A stretch of 7,901 nucleotides of DNA. Origin: JBBSIN01 sp038232055 (lineage in GTDB: Bacteria > Actinomycetota > Actinomycetes > JADGOV01). Below the pieces are notes generated by a model. That model did not search any database, was not told where the DNA came from, and worked only from the letters and a program-made list of their open reading frames with translations. Where the stretch lies: NCBI GenBank assembly GCA_038232055.1, contig JBBSIN010000079.1:1-7901 (forward strand). Direction: 5' to 3'. Positions 1 to 5,319 of the stretch are shown here, piece by piece; positions within the stretch are counted from its first letter, which is position 1; every line of letters begins with the position of its first letter. A program made the translations under genes and the position numbers.

Positions 1-461
1 GGCTGCCCGAGCACGCGGTCGGGCAGCCCCAAGCTCGACGCGATCCGCGCTGCCTCGGCCTCGGCCGCATAGCCCCCCGCCGCCTGGAAGCGCTCCTCGA
101 GGCCGGCGTAGCGGCGGATCGCCCGCTCGGCAGCGCTGCCGGTGCCGGCCATCCGCTCCTCGGTGAGCCGCAGCTCGGCGACCAGCACGTCGAGCCCGCG
201 CGCCGACAGGACGCGGTTGCGGGCCAGCATGTCGAGATCGCCGGTGCGTGGGTCCTGCGGCAGGTAGCCGACGCTGCCCGAGCGCGTGACGGTGCCGCCC
301 GCGGGTGCCGCCTCGCCGGCGAGCACCCGGGTCAAGGTGGTCTTGCCGGCTCCGTTGCGGCCGATGAGGCCGACCCGCTCGCCGGGGGCGATCCGGAAGG
401 ATGCTTGGTCCAGCAGGAGGCGCGCGCCCGCGCGCAGTTCGACGTCGGTGACGGTGATCAT
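1..461 (-). CDS. ABC-F family ATP-binding protein (N-terminal part; 3' end outside window)
   Basis: This is the start of a soluble ABC-F ATPase, a family with two ATP-binding domains and no membrane domain that acts on the ribosome, either as a translation factor or as antibiotic resistance by target protection. Only 153 residues are visible. They begin MITVTDVELRAGARLLLDQ. A Walker A motif GRNGAGKT lies at about residues 34-41 and a Q-loop YLPQD at about 66-70. A charged helical stretch at about 95-140 fits the start of the first domain's helical insertion. Signature, Walker B and the second domain would be off the left edge. The ATG at 461 is chosen because ABC-F proteins begin a few residues before the first beta strand; a GGAAG lies 11 bases upstream. 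From memory it resembles mycobacterial Rv1473-type proteins of about 540 residues. Family assignment is firm. Whether it confers resistance cannot be told. Confidence 0.9.
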   Translation of the reverse strand, partial: MITVTDVELRAGARLLLDQASFRIAPGERVGLIGRNGAGKTTLTRVLAGEAAPAGGTVTRSGSVGYLPQDPRTGDLDMLARNRVLSARGLDVLVAELRLTEERMAGTGSAAERAIRRYAGLEERFQAAGGYAAEAEAARIASSLGLPDRVLGQ

Positions 462-502
462 GGTGAGGACGGCTTCCGGCTCGAGACGGCAGGCTGGCGC
501 AG

Positions 503-528
503 CCGCGGTCCGCAAAGGCGGACGGCGG
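503..528 (-). promoter_or_regulatory. Strong hairpin in the ABC-F 5' leader
   Basis: A perfect 6-bp stem (GTCCGC at 508-513, GCGGAC at 518-523) closes an AAAG loop. Beyond one G/G mismatch (507 against 524) it continues with four more pairs (503-506 with 525-528). It lies 41 bases upstream of the ABC-F ATG and would form in that mRNA. No T-run follows on either strand, so it is not a classical terminator. It could be an attenuator, an operator for a dimeric regulator, or a chance structure in GC-rich DNA. The structure is seen directly; its function is inferred. Confidence 0.35.
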
Positions 529-708
529 CACAGGGCCGGTCAGTCGAGCAACAGCACGTTGGCGAGTCTATCCGAGGAGCCGCCCGCCGGAATCCTCTCG
601 AAATCCCCTTGGACGAATACTCGTACCGTGGAGGGCCGCCTCCGGCGACTGCCGGGCGAGGTCACGATGCGGAACCGACACCGAACCGTGACCGGCGACG
701 TCTGGAAA

Positions 709-738
709 GCCGGCCTCCGGCATCGGACCCTGGGAGGC
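709..738 (+). promoter_or_regulatory. Alternative stems around the ribosome-binding site of the 740-964 gene
   Basis: GGGAGG at 732-737 is the only Shine-Dalgarno-like sequence before the ATG at 740, at an unusually short spacing of 2 bases. GCCTCC at 713-718 can pair with GGAGGC at 733-738, giving a 6-bp stem with a 14-base loop that would hide the site. The same bases can instead form a GCCGG/CCGGC hairpin (709-713 with 717-721, 3-base loop) that leaves the site free. The pairings are real in the sequence. Regulation by them is inference, and GC-rich DNA makes such stems common by chance. Confidence 0.3.
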
Positions 739-739
739 G

Positions 740-964
740 ATGCGCGACCCGTGGATGATCCTGGTGCCGTCGGGTCTGCCCGCCCACCGGCCGGCGGACC
801 CGGACGGCAATGTCCTGCGGGTCGACGCCGACGCGATCTGCCCGCGCTGCATGCGCTTCGTCGACTCCACCGACATCGTCCGGCGTACGGCGTACGGCCT
901 CGTCCAGCACGAGCACTGCCCGGAGGTCTCCGTCGCACCGGTCCTCCCCGTGACCAACGCCTGA
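740..964 (+). CDS. Small unrecognised protein with CX2C...HX2C putative zinc-binding motif
   Basis: I do not recognise this 74-residue protein. It is probably real, because nearly every codon ends in G or C (about four exceptions) and it has a spaced metal-ligand pattern. CPRC (Cys34, Cys37) is followed after 19 residues by HEHC (His57, Cys60; His59 is a possible alternative ligand). That fits a single small zinc knuckle or treble-clef-like fold. There is no signal peptide or membrane segment, so a cytoplasmic role is likely. Position 740 is the first possible start in this frame after a stop at 689-691, and no GTG or TTG lies between. The alternative ATG at 755 would give a protein beginning MILVPSG, but its distance from GGGAGG is too long. 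The gene stands alone on the plus strand, 112 bases before the MFS gene, and could be co-transcribed with it. No function is assigned. Confidence 0.72.
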   Translation: MRDPWMILVPSGLPAHRPADPDGNVLRVDADAICPRCMRFVDSTDIVRRTAYGLVQHEHCPEVSVAPVLPVTNA

Positions 965-984
965 CGAGGCGGTTCGGTCGACGG

Positions 985-1008
985 CAGCTTCGGAACGACA
1001 CGAAGCTG
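985..1008 (+). terminator. Stem-loop downstream of the small zinc-motif gene (terminator or operator)
   Basis: CAGCTTCG (985-992) and CGAAGCTG (1001-1008) form a perfect 8-bp stem with an 8-base loop, starting 20 bases after the stop at 962-964. A T-run is missing (only GGAATTTG follows), so as an intrinsic terminator it would be weak, though many actinobacterial terminators lack T-runs. It also lies 68 bases upstream of the MFS start and could instead be an operator for that gene. A second, shorter inverted repeat (CTACC 1019-1023, GGTAG 1030-1034) follows it. Confidence 0.4.
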
Positions 1009-1076
1009 GAATTTGCCCCTACCGGGTCGGGTAGCGCCGTCGGAACACCACGTCGGTTTCGCGGGTTGCCGCCTGG

Positions 1077-2435
1077 GTGACCGCGGCACCCACTCTCGCT
1101 GGCCGCCCGCGGCTCCTTTCCGGCGAGCGTCGCCTGCCGACGCTCGGGCTGCTCCTGGTCGTCACCCTGGTCGCCTTCGAGGCGCTCGCGGTGGCGACCG
1201 TCATGCCGACCACTGCCCGTGCACTGCACGGGCTGAGCCTTTACAGCTTCGGCTTCACCGCGTTCCTCGTGGCGAGCCTCGTCGGCATCGTCGACGCAGG
1301 TGCCCGCACCGATCGACGCGGACCAACCGGCGTTCTTGTCGCCGGCCTGGTCGCCTTTGCCGTCGGCCTCGTCATCTGCGGCCTGGCACCGTCGATGCCG
1401 GTCTTTATCGCCGGTCGCGCGGTCAGCGGTTTCGGCGCCGGAGCCATCATCGTGTCGATTTACGTCGTGGTGGCGAGGGCGTACGACGAAGCGCTGCGGC
1501 CTCGGGTCTTCGCCGCGCTCTCCGCGGCCTGGGTGGTGCCCGCCCTCGTCGGGCCGGCGATCGCCGGCGCGGTGACCGAACATGTGGGTTGGCGATGGGT
1601 CTTCGCCGGCCTGCCGCCGTTCATCGTGCTCGGCTCGCTGCTCCTCGCCCCGGCGCTGGCGAGCCTGCCGCCCCGGGTAGCTCCGGACGTCGTACGGCGC
1701 GCCCCGGTCGGCGCGGCCCTGGTGCTGGCGTCCGGCGTCGTCCTCGTCCAGCTCGCCGGTACCCGGGCTACGCCCGTCCGACTGCTGCTCGGCCTCGCCG
1801 GACTGGGCCTGCTGGCTGCGCCGCTGCGACGGCTGCTGCCGCCAGGCACCATGCGTATTGGGCGCGGGTTGCCGGCGGCCATCGCCTTCCGCGGCCTGCT
1901 CGCCGGTGCCTTCTTCGGCGCGGAGGCGTTCCTTCCGCTGACGCTGACCACCGTGCACGGCTACCGTCCCACGCTGGCCGGCCTGCCCCTGACCTTTGGT
2001 GCGGTCGGCTGGACGCTCGGCTCGACGCTGCAGGGCCGGCAGCGCAGGGCGAACCCACGACTGCTGCGCGCCGGGTTCGGGCTCGTCGCCGTCGGAGTGG
2101 GCTGCCTCGCCGCGCTGGCCGCGGCACCGGTGCCCGGCTGGGTCGCTGTACCGCTGTGGATCGTCGCCGGGACCGGGATGGGCCTCGCGATGCCGACGGT
2201 CTCGGTGCTCACGCTCGACCTGTCGCCTCAGCACGAGCAGGGCATCAACACGGCCGCGCTGCAGATCTCCGACGGGGTCGGCGGGGCAACGATGATCGCG
2301 GTCGGCGGCGCCCTGGTGACCGCAGCCGGTGTGCTCGCCACCGTGCCGCTCGGCATCGCGACCGTCGACATCCTGCTCGGGCTGGTCGCGGCGACCGGAG
2401 CGGCGCTCGCGACGCGGGTCGTCGTCAGGCGGTGA
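1077..2435 (+). CDS. MFS transporter, drug-exporter (DHA)-like
   Basis: This is a 452-residue membrane permease of the major facilitator superfamily, probably a proton-driven exporter; its substrate cannot be read from the sequence. About 12-14 hydrophobic segments are visible, the first at about 21-44 and the last at about 424-446. An early TVMPTTARAL (41-50) resembles the conserved first-helix motif of EmrB/QacA-type exporters. DRRGPTG (79-85) sits where the loop 2-3 motif A is expected. GPAIAGAVTEHVGWRWVF (159-176) matches the motif C and W-R-W-F region of this group. Charged TDRRG and RRANPR loops separate the helices. The GTG at 1077 is the first possible start after a stop at 1032-1034. 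No clear Shine-Dalgarno precedes it, so the true start could be downstream or the mRNA could be leaderless. The gene converges with sufT, 12 bases apart. No functional link to SUF is evident. Confidence 0.9.
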   Translation: MTAAPTLAGRPRLLSGERRLPTLGLLLVVTLVAFEALAVATVMPTTARALHGLSLYSFGFTAFLVASLVGIVDAGARTDRRGPTGVLVAGLVAFAVGLVICGLAPSMPVFIAGRAVSGFGAGAIIVSIYVVVARAYDEALRPRVFAALSAAWVVPALVGPAIAGAVTEHVGWRWVFAGLPPFIVLGSLLLAPALASLPPRVAPDVVRRAPVGAALVLASGVVLVQLAGTRATPVRLLLGLAGLGLLAAPLRRLLPPGTMRIGRGLPAAIAFRGLLAGAFFGAEAFLPLTLTTVHGYRPTLAGLPLTFGAVGWTLGSTLQGRQRRANPRLLRAGFGLVAVGVGCLAALAAAPVPGWVAVPLWIVAGTGMGLAMPTVSVLTLDLSPQHEQGINTAALQISDGVGGATMIAVGGALVTAAGVLATVPLGIATVDILLGLVAATGAALATRVVVRR

Positions 2436-2454
2436 CGCGGGTAATCGTCAGACG
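2411..2454. repeat. Imperfect 21-base direct repeat across the MFS/sufT junction
   Basis: Copy 1 is 2411-2431 and copy 2 is 2434-2454; they match at 18 of 21 positions (differences at repeat positions 10, 11 and 19) with an offset of 23 bases. Copy 1 encodes the last MFS residues (TRVVVRR). Copy 2 starts within the MFS stop codon, runs through the gap and covers the stop and the final bases of sufT. Because 23 is not a multiple of 3, the second copy is out of frame with the first. It looks like a small tandem duplication that has since drifted. Confidence 0.55.
2433..2450. terminator. Weak bidirectional stem formed by the two convergent stop codons
   Basis: TGACG (2433-2437) and CGTCA (2446-2450) pair as a 5-bp stem with an 8-base loop. 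The arms contain the MFS stop TGA and, on the other strand, the sufT stop TGA. It is the only symmetric structure in the 12-base gap. It lacks a T-run and is short, so termination here is plausible but unproven; transcripts from the two sides may well overlap. Confidence 0.25.
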
Positions 2455-2774
2455 TTGAAGCCGAGGGCGCGCAGCTGCTCGCGCCCATCGTCGGTGATCT
2501 TGTCGGGGCCCCACGGCGGCATCCACACCCAATTGATCCGGAAGTCGCTGACGATGCCGGAGAGCGCGCTCGCCGTCTGGTCCTCGATCACGTCGGTCAG
2601 CGGGCAGGCCGCCGAGGTGAGCGTCATGTCGATCGTCGCGGCGTTGCCGTCGTCGACGGTGACGCCGTAGATCAGCCCGAGGTCGACGACGTTGATGCCG
2701 AGCTCGGGATCGACGACGTCGCGCAGGGCCTCCTCGACATCGTCGATGCTGGCGCGCTCTGCGGTGTCGCTCAT
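2448..2774 (-). CDS. sufT: SufT-like MIP18/DUF59 family iron-sulfur cluster assembly protein
   Basis: This 108-residue protein belongs to the MIP18/PaaD (DUF59) family, whose SufT members help mature or deliver iron-sulfur clusters. Almost the whole chain is the domain: DPELGINVVDLGLIYGV at 23-39, SAACPLTDVIEDQ at 54-66 with the conserved Cys57, and a WMPPWGPDKITDDGREQLR tail (84-102) typical of the SUF-linked type. The frame is open further upstream, to 2888, but the start at 2774 is preferred. It overlaps the sufU stop by 4 bases (ATGA), has AGAGG 7 bases upstream, and gives the normal family length. It is the last gene of the operon and its translation is probably coupled to sufU. Confidence 0.93.
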   Translation of the reverse strand: MSDTAERASIDDVEEALRDVVDPELGINVVDLGLIYGVTVDDGNAATIDMTLTSAACPLTDVIEDQTASALSGIVSDFRINWVWMPPWGPDKITDDGREQLRALGFNV

Positions 2775-3265
2775 GGCGTGGCCTCTTCCAGGGTCTCGAC
2801 GGTCAACGGTTGTGCTGCGCCTGTGCCGCGGGCGGCGGCGGCCTGCGCGGTGGCGTCCTTCCAGGCCATCCAACCGAGCAGTGCACACTTCACGCGGGCC
2901 GGATAGCGGGACACGCCGCTGAAGGCGACCGCGTCCTCGAGGACGTCCTCGTCCGGCTCCGCCTGGCCCTTGGACTGCATGAGCAGGAGAAACGCCTCGG
3001 CGGTCTCCATCGCGTCCGGAATCGAGCGGCCGACGACGAGGTCGCTCATGACGGACGCCGACGCCTGGCTGATGGAGCAGCCCTCACTGTCGTAGGACAC
3101 GTCGGCCACCGTGTCGCCGTCGAGCCTGACCCGCAGCGTGACCTCGTCGCCGCAGGTCGGGTTGACGTGGTGGACCTGCGCGTCGTACGGCGCCCGCAGG
3201 CCCTTGTGATGCGGGTTGCGGTAGTGGTCCAGGATGATCTCCTGGTACATCGACTCGAACTGCAT
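2771..3265 (-). CDS. sufU: SufU zinc-dependent sulfurtransferase
   Basis: SufU (164 residues) accepts persulfide sulfur from the cysteine desulfurase SufS and passes it to the SufBCD complex. It takes the place of SufE in Gram-positive SUF systems. The four zinc ligands known from Bacillus SufU are all present: Cys38 and Asp40 (TCGDE), Cys63 (SEGCSIS) and Cys127 (RVKCALLGW). The N-terminus MYQEIILDHYRNPHHKGL is typical of the IscU-like fold. Residues from about 140 form an Ala-rich tail not needed for the fold. The ATG at 3265 shares one base with the sufS stop (TGATG), and GAAGAGG lies 11 bases upstream. The frame stays open far upstream, over sufS, but that part lacks family similarity. At its 3' end it overlaps sufT by 4 bases. 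Confidence 0.97.
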   Translation of the reverse strand: MQFESMYQEIILDHYRNPHHKGLRAPYDAQVHHVNPTCGDEVTLRVRLDGDTVADVSYDSEGCSISQASASVMSDLVVGRSIPDAMETAEAFLLLMQSKGQAEPDEDVLEDAVAFSGVSRYPARVKCALLGWMAWKDATAQAAAARGTGAAQPLTVETLEEATP

Positions 3266-4491
3266 CAGCCGAAGAACCTCTTCACCTCGTGCAGCCCGGT
3301 CACCAGCGCATCGACCTCGGCGGCGGTGTTGTAGAGGTAGAACGACGCGCGGGTCGTGGCCGGGATGCCGAACCGCATGCACACCGGTCGGGCGCAGTGG
3401 TGCCCCACCCGGACGGCGACGCCGTACTCGTCGAGGAGCTGGCCGACGTCGTGCGGGTGGATGCCGGGAAACGCAAGAGAGATCGCAGCGCCGCGCGCCT
3501 CGGTGGTCCGCGGCCCGATGATCCGCAGGTCGGGCACCGTCGGCAGCTGCTCGAGCGCGTACGCCGTCAGCTCCTGCTCGTGGGCGGCGATGACGTCGAG
3601 CCCGATCTCGGAGAGGTAGTCGCAGGCGGCGCCGAGCCCGATCGCCTGCGCGATCGGCGGGGTGCCGGCCTCGAACCGGTGCGGCGGCTCGGCGTACGTC
3701 GACCGCTCCATCGTGACCTCGGAGATCATCTCCCCACCGCCGAGGAACGGCGGCAGTGCGGCGAGCAGCTCGAAGCGACCCCACAGCACGCCGATGCCGG
3801 TCGGGCCGCACATCTTGTGCCCGGTGCAGACGAGGAAGTCGACGTCGAGCGCCCGTACGTCGGCCCCCAGATGCGGCACGGACTGGCTGGCGTCGAGCAG
3901 CGTGAGCGCCCCGACCTCGCGCGCCCGGCGTACGACGACGTCGACCGGGTTGACGGTGCCGAGGATGTTCGACTGATGGACGAATGCGACGATCTTGGTG
4001 CGGTCGTTGAGCATCGTGTCTAGGTCGTCGAGAACGAGCCGGCCGTCGAGGTCGATCGACAGCCACCGCAGCGTCGCGCCCGTCCGCTCGGCGAGCAGCT
4101 GCCACGGCACCAGGTTCGAGTGGTGCTCCATCTCGGTGACGAGGATCTCGTCGCCGGCCCGGAGCGAGGAGCCGAACGAGTACGCGACGAGGTTGATGGC
4201 CTCGGAGGCGTTCTTGGTGAAGACCACCTCCCGGCGGTCGCGCGCGCCGAGGAACGCCGCGACGGTGTCCCGCGCGCCCTCGTACATCGCTGTCGCCTCC
4301 TCACCGAGCGTGTGGATGCCGCGGTGTACGTTGGCGTTGTGCCGCTCGTAGTAGTCGGTCAGCACGTCGAGCACGGCGGTCGGCTTCTGCGACGTCGCCG
4401 CGTTGTCGAGGTAGACGAGCGGCCGGTCGTCGTGGATGAGCCGCGACAGGGCCGGGAAGTCCTTGCGGACCCGCTCGACGTCGTAGCTCAC
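3265..4491 (-). CDS. sufS: SufS group II cysteine desulfurase
   Basis: This PLP enzyme (408 residues, usual length) converts L-cysteine to L-alanine and holds the sulfur as a persulfide for SufU. Visible motifs include YLDNAATSQKP (27-37), NANVHRGIHTLGEEAT (52-67), EMEHHSN (120-126) with the PLP-stacking His, LLDASQSVPH (198-207) with Asp200, and TGHKMCGPTGIGVLWG (223-238) with Lys226 as the Schiff-base lysine. RVGHHCARP (361-369) carries the catalytic Cys366. The short active-site loop around that Cys and the HKMCGP motif mark the SufS/CsdA type rather than IscS. The GTG at 4491 is chosen because GGGAGG lies 9 bases upstream and it overlaps the sufC stop by 4 bases (GTGA). The open frame upstream, to 4962, is a shadow of sufC. 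Confidence 0.97.
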   Translation of the reverse strand: MSYDVERVRKDFPALSRLIHDDRPLVYLDNAATSQKPTAVLDVLTDYYERHNANVHRGIHTLGEEATAMYEGARDTVAAFLGARDRREVVFTKNASEAINLVAYSFGSSLRAGDEILVTEMEHHSNLVPWQLLAERTGATLRWLSIDLDGRLVLDDLDTMLNDRTKIVAFVHQSNILGTVNPVDVVVRRAREVGALTLLDASQSVPHLGADVRALDVDFLVCTGHKMCGPTGIGVLWGRFELLAALPPFLGGGEMISEVTMERSTYAEPPHRFEAGTPPIAQAIGLGAACDYLSEIGLDVIAAHEQELTAYALEQLPTVPDLRIIGPRTTEARGAAISLAFPGIHPHDVGQLLDEYGVAVRVGHHCARPVCMRFGIPATTRASFYLYNTAAEVDALVTGLHEVKRFFG

Positions 4492-5312
4492 AGCCCTGCG
4501 CCTCCCAGCCCCGGTACGACGCCCGCCACCGCTGCGGGCCGCTCCGCCACCTCGGCCGACTCGGTCGCCGGACCGGCCTTGACCCACCGGTCGTAGCCTT
4601 CGGCCTCGAGCTGCTCCGCGAGCTCCGGGCCGCCCTCCGCGACGATCCGGCCGGCGACGAAGACGTGCACGTGGTCCGGGCGGATGTAGCGCAGGATCCG
4701 GGTGTAGTGGGTGATGAGCAGCGTGCCGGTCAGGCCGGTGTCGCGGACCCGGTTCACCCCCTCGGAGACCACCTTGAGGGCGTCGATGTCGAGACCCGAG
4801 TCGGTCTCGTCGAGGATCGCGATCTTCGGCTGGAGCAGCTCGAGCTGGAGGATCTCGTGCCGCTTCTTCTCGCCGCCCGAGAAGCCCTCGTTGACGTTGC
4901 GCTCGGCGAAGACCGGGTCGATGTCGAGGCGCTGCATCGCCTCGCGCACCTCCTTGACCCACAGCCGCAGCTTCGGCGCCTCGCCGCGGGTGGCCGTGGC
5001 CGCCGTACGGAGGAAGTTCGACACGGAGACACCCGGGACCTCGACGGGGTACTGCATCGCGAGGAAGAGTCCGGCCCGAGCGCGCTCGTCGACGGTCATG
5101 GCGAGGACGTCCTCGCCGTCGAGCGTGACAGTGCCGCTGGTCACGGTGTACTTCGGGTGGCCGGCGATGGAGTAGGCGAGGGTCGACTTGCCGGAGCCGT
5201 TCGGCCCCATGATGGCGTGGGTCTCGCCCTGCTTCACGCTGAGGTTGACACCGCGCAGGATCTGCGTGTCGGCGACGTTGACGTGCAGGTCGGTGATCTC
5301 GAGGGTGGCCAT
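4488..5312 (-). CDS. sufC: SufC ATPase of the SufBCD iron-sulfur scaffold
   Basis: SufC is the ABC-type ATPase whose dimerisation drives the conformational change of SufB-SufD during cluster assembly. In order: Walker A GPNGSGKST (36-44), Q-loop MQYPVEVPGV (Q87), signature FSGGEKKRHEI (144-154), Walker B IAILDETD (164-171) with the SufC-typical Glu169, D-loop SGLDID (172-177), and switch His202 in LLITHYTRIL. At 274 residues it is a little longer than the common length of about 250. The extra residues (about 247-274) form an Ala/Gly/Pro/Val-rich tail. The ATG at 5312 follows the Rieske stop after 7 bases, the only gap in the operon; an AGGAG lies 13 bases upstream, which is long. It overlaps sufS by 4 bases. 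Confidence 0.97.
   Translation of the reverse strand: MATLEITDLHVNVADTQILRGVNLSVKQGETHAIMGPNGSGKSTLAYSIAGHPKYTVTSGTVTLDGEDVLAMTVDERARAGLFLAMQYPVEVPGVSVSNFLRTAATATRGEAPKLRLWVKEVREAMQRLDIDPVFAERNVNEGFSGGEKKRHEILQLELLQPKIAILDETDSGLDIDALKVVSEGVNRVRDTGLTGTLLITHYTRILRYIRPDHVHVFVAGRIVAEGGPELAEQLEAEGYDRWVKAGPATESAEVAERPAAVAGVVPGLGGAGL
4501..4506 (-). promoter_or_regulatory. Ribosome-binding site deciding the sufS GTG start
   Basis: GGGAGG on the minus strand lies 9 bases before the GTG at 4491. It lies inside the sufC 3' end and is the clearest Shine-Dalgarno of the operon. It supports the GTG start over a longer form extending into sufC. Confidence 0.7.
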
Positions 5313-5319
5313 CAGCGGG

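Larger units (their letters stand above)
462..739. other. Divergent intergenic region, no gene seen
   Basis: These 278 bases separate the minus-strand ABC-F gene from the plus-strand small zinc-motif gene, so they should hold promoters for both. I could not find a convincing -35/-10 pair. A TAGACT on the minus strand near 565-570 is a possible -10 but lacks a good -35. Visible structures are the hairpin at 503-528, a GGAGG/CCTCC hairpin with a 4-base loop at 630-643, a direct repeat of GAACCG at 672-677 and 683-688 (11 bases apart), and the alternative stems at 709-738. Open frames crossing this stretch lack codon bias or family resemblance. Confidence 0.5.

Noticed and set aside
540..557. 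Five-codon leader peptide (GTG CTG TTG CTC GAC stop) upstream of the ABC-F gene
   Set aside because: No ribosome-binding site precedes it, and so short a frame is easily found by chance.
589..614. GGAAT as a possible -35 of an ECF (SigR/SigE-type) promoter
   Set aside because: At the expected spacing the matching -10 (GTT or CGTC) is absent.
609..629. TTGGAC with TACCGT as a housekeeping promoter
   Set aside because: The spacing is only about 9 bases, far below the usual 16-18.
286..1080. 264-residue plus-strand frame across the ABC-F start and intergenic region
   Set aside because: It runs antisense to the ABC-F gene, then out of frame through the small zinc-motif gene; no coherent domain.
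540..2234. 564-residue open frame on the minus strand opposite the MFS gene
   Set aside because: Product is Arg/Gly/Asp/His-rich low complexity without any recognisable domain. It is the antisense shadow of a GC-rich membrane protein gene.
1013..2458. 481-residue plus-strand frame overlapping the MFS gene in another frame
   Set aside because: Longer than the MFS frame but Arg-rich nonsense with no helices. The 1077-2435 frame has clear MFS motifs and proper third-position bias.
2775..2888. N-terminal extension of sufT (146-residue form)
   Set aside because: The extra 38 residues are basic and unconserved in type; the ATG at 2774 overlaps the sufU stop and has a good ribosome-binding site.
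3266..4105. N-terminal extension of the sufU frame across sufS
   Set aside because: The extension lacks SufU similarity and is Arg-rich. The start at 3265 gives the normal SufU length and couples to the sufS stop.
4492..4962. N-terminal extension of the sufS frame across sufC
   Set aside because: Shadow of sufC; the GTG at 4491 has a ribosome-binding site and the normal SufS length.
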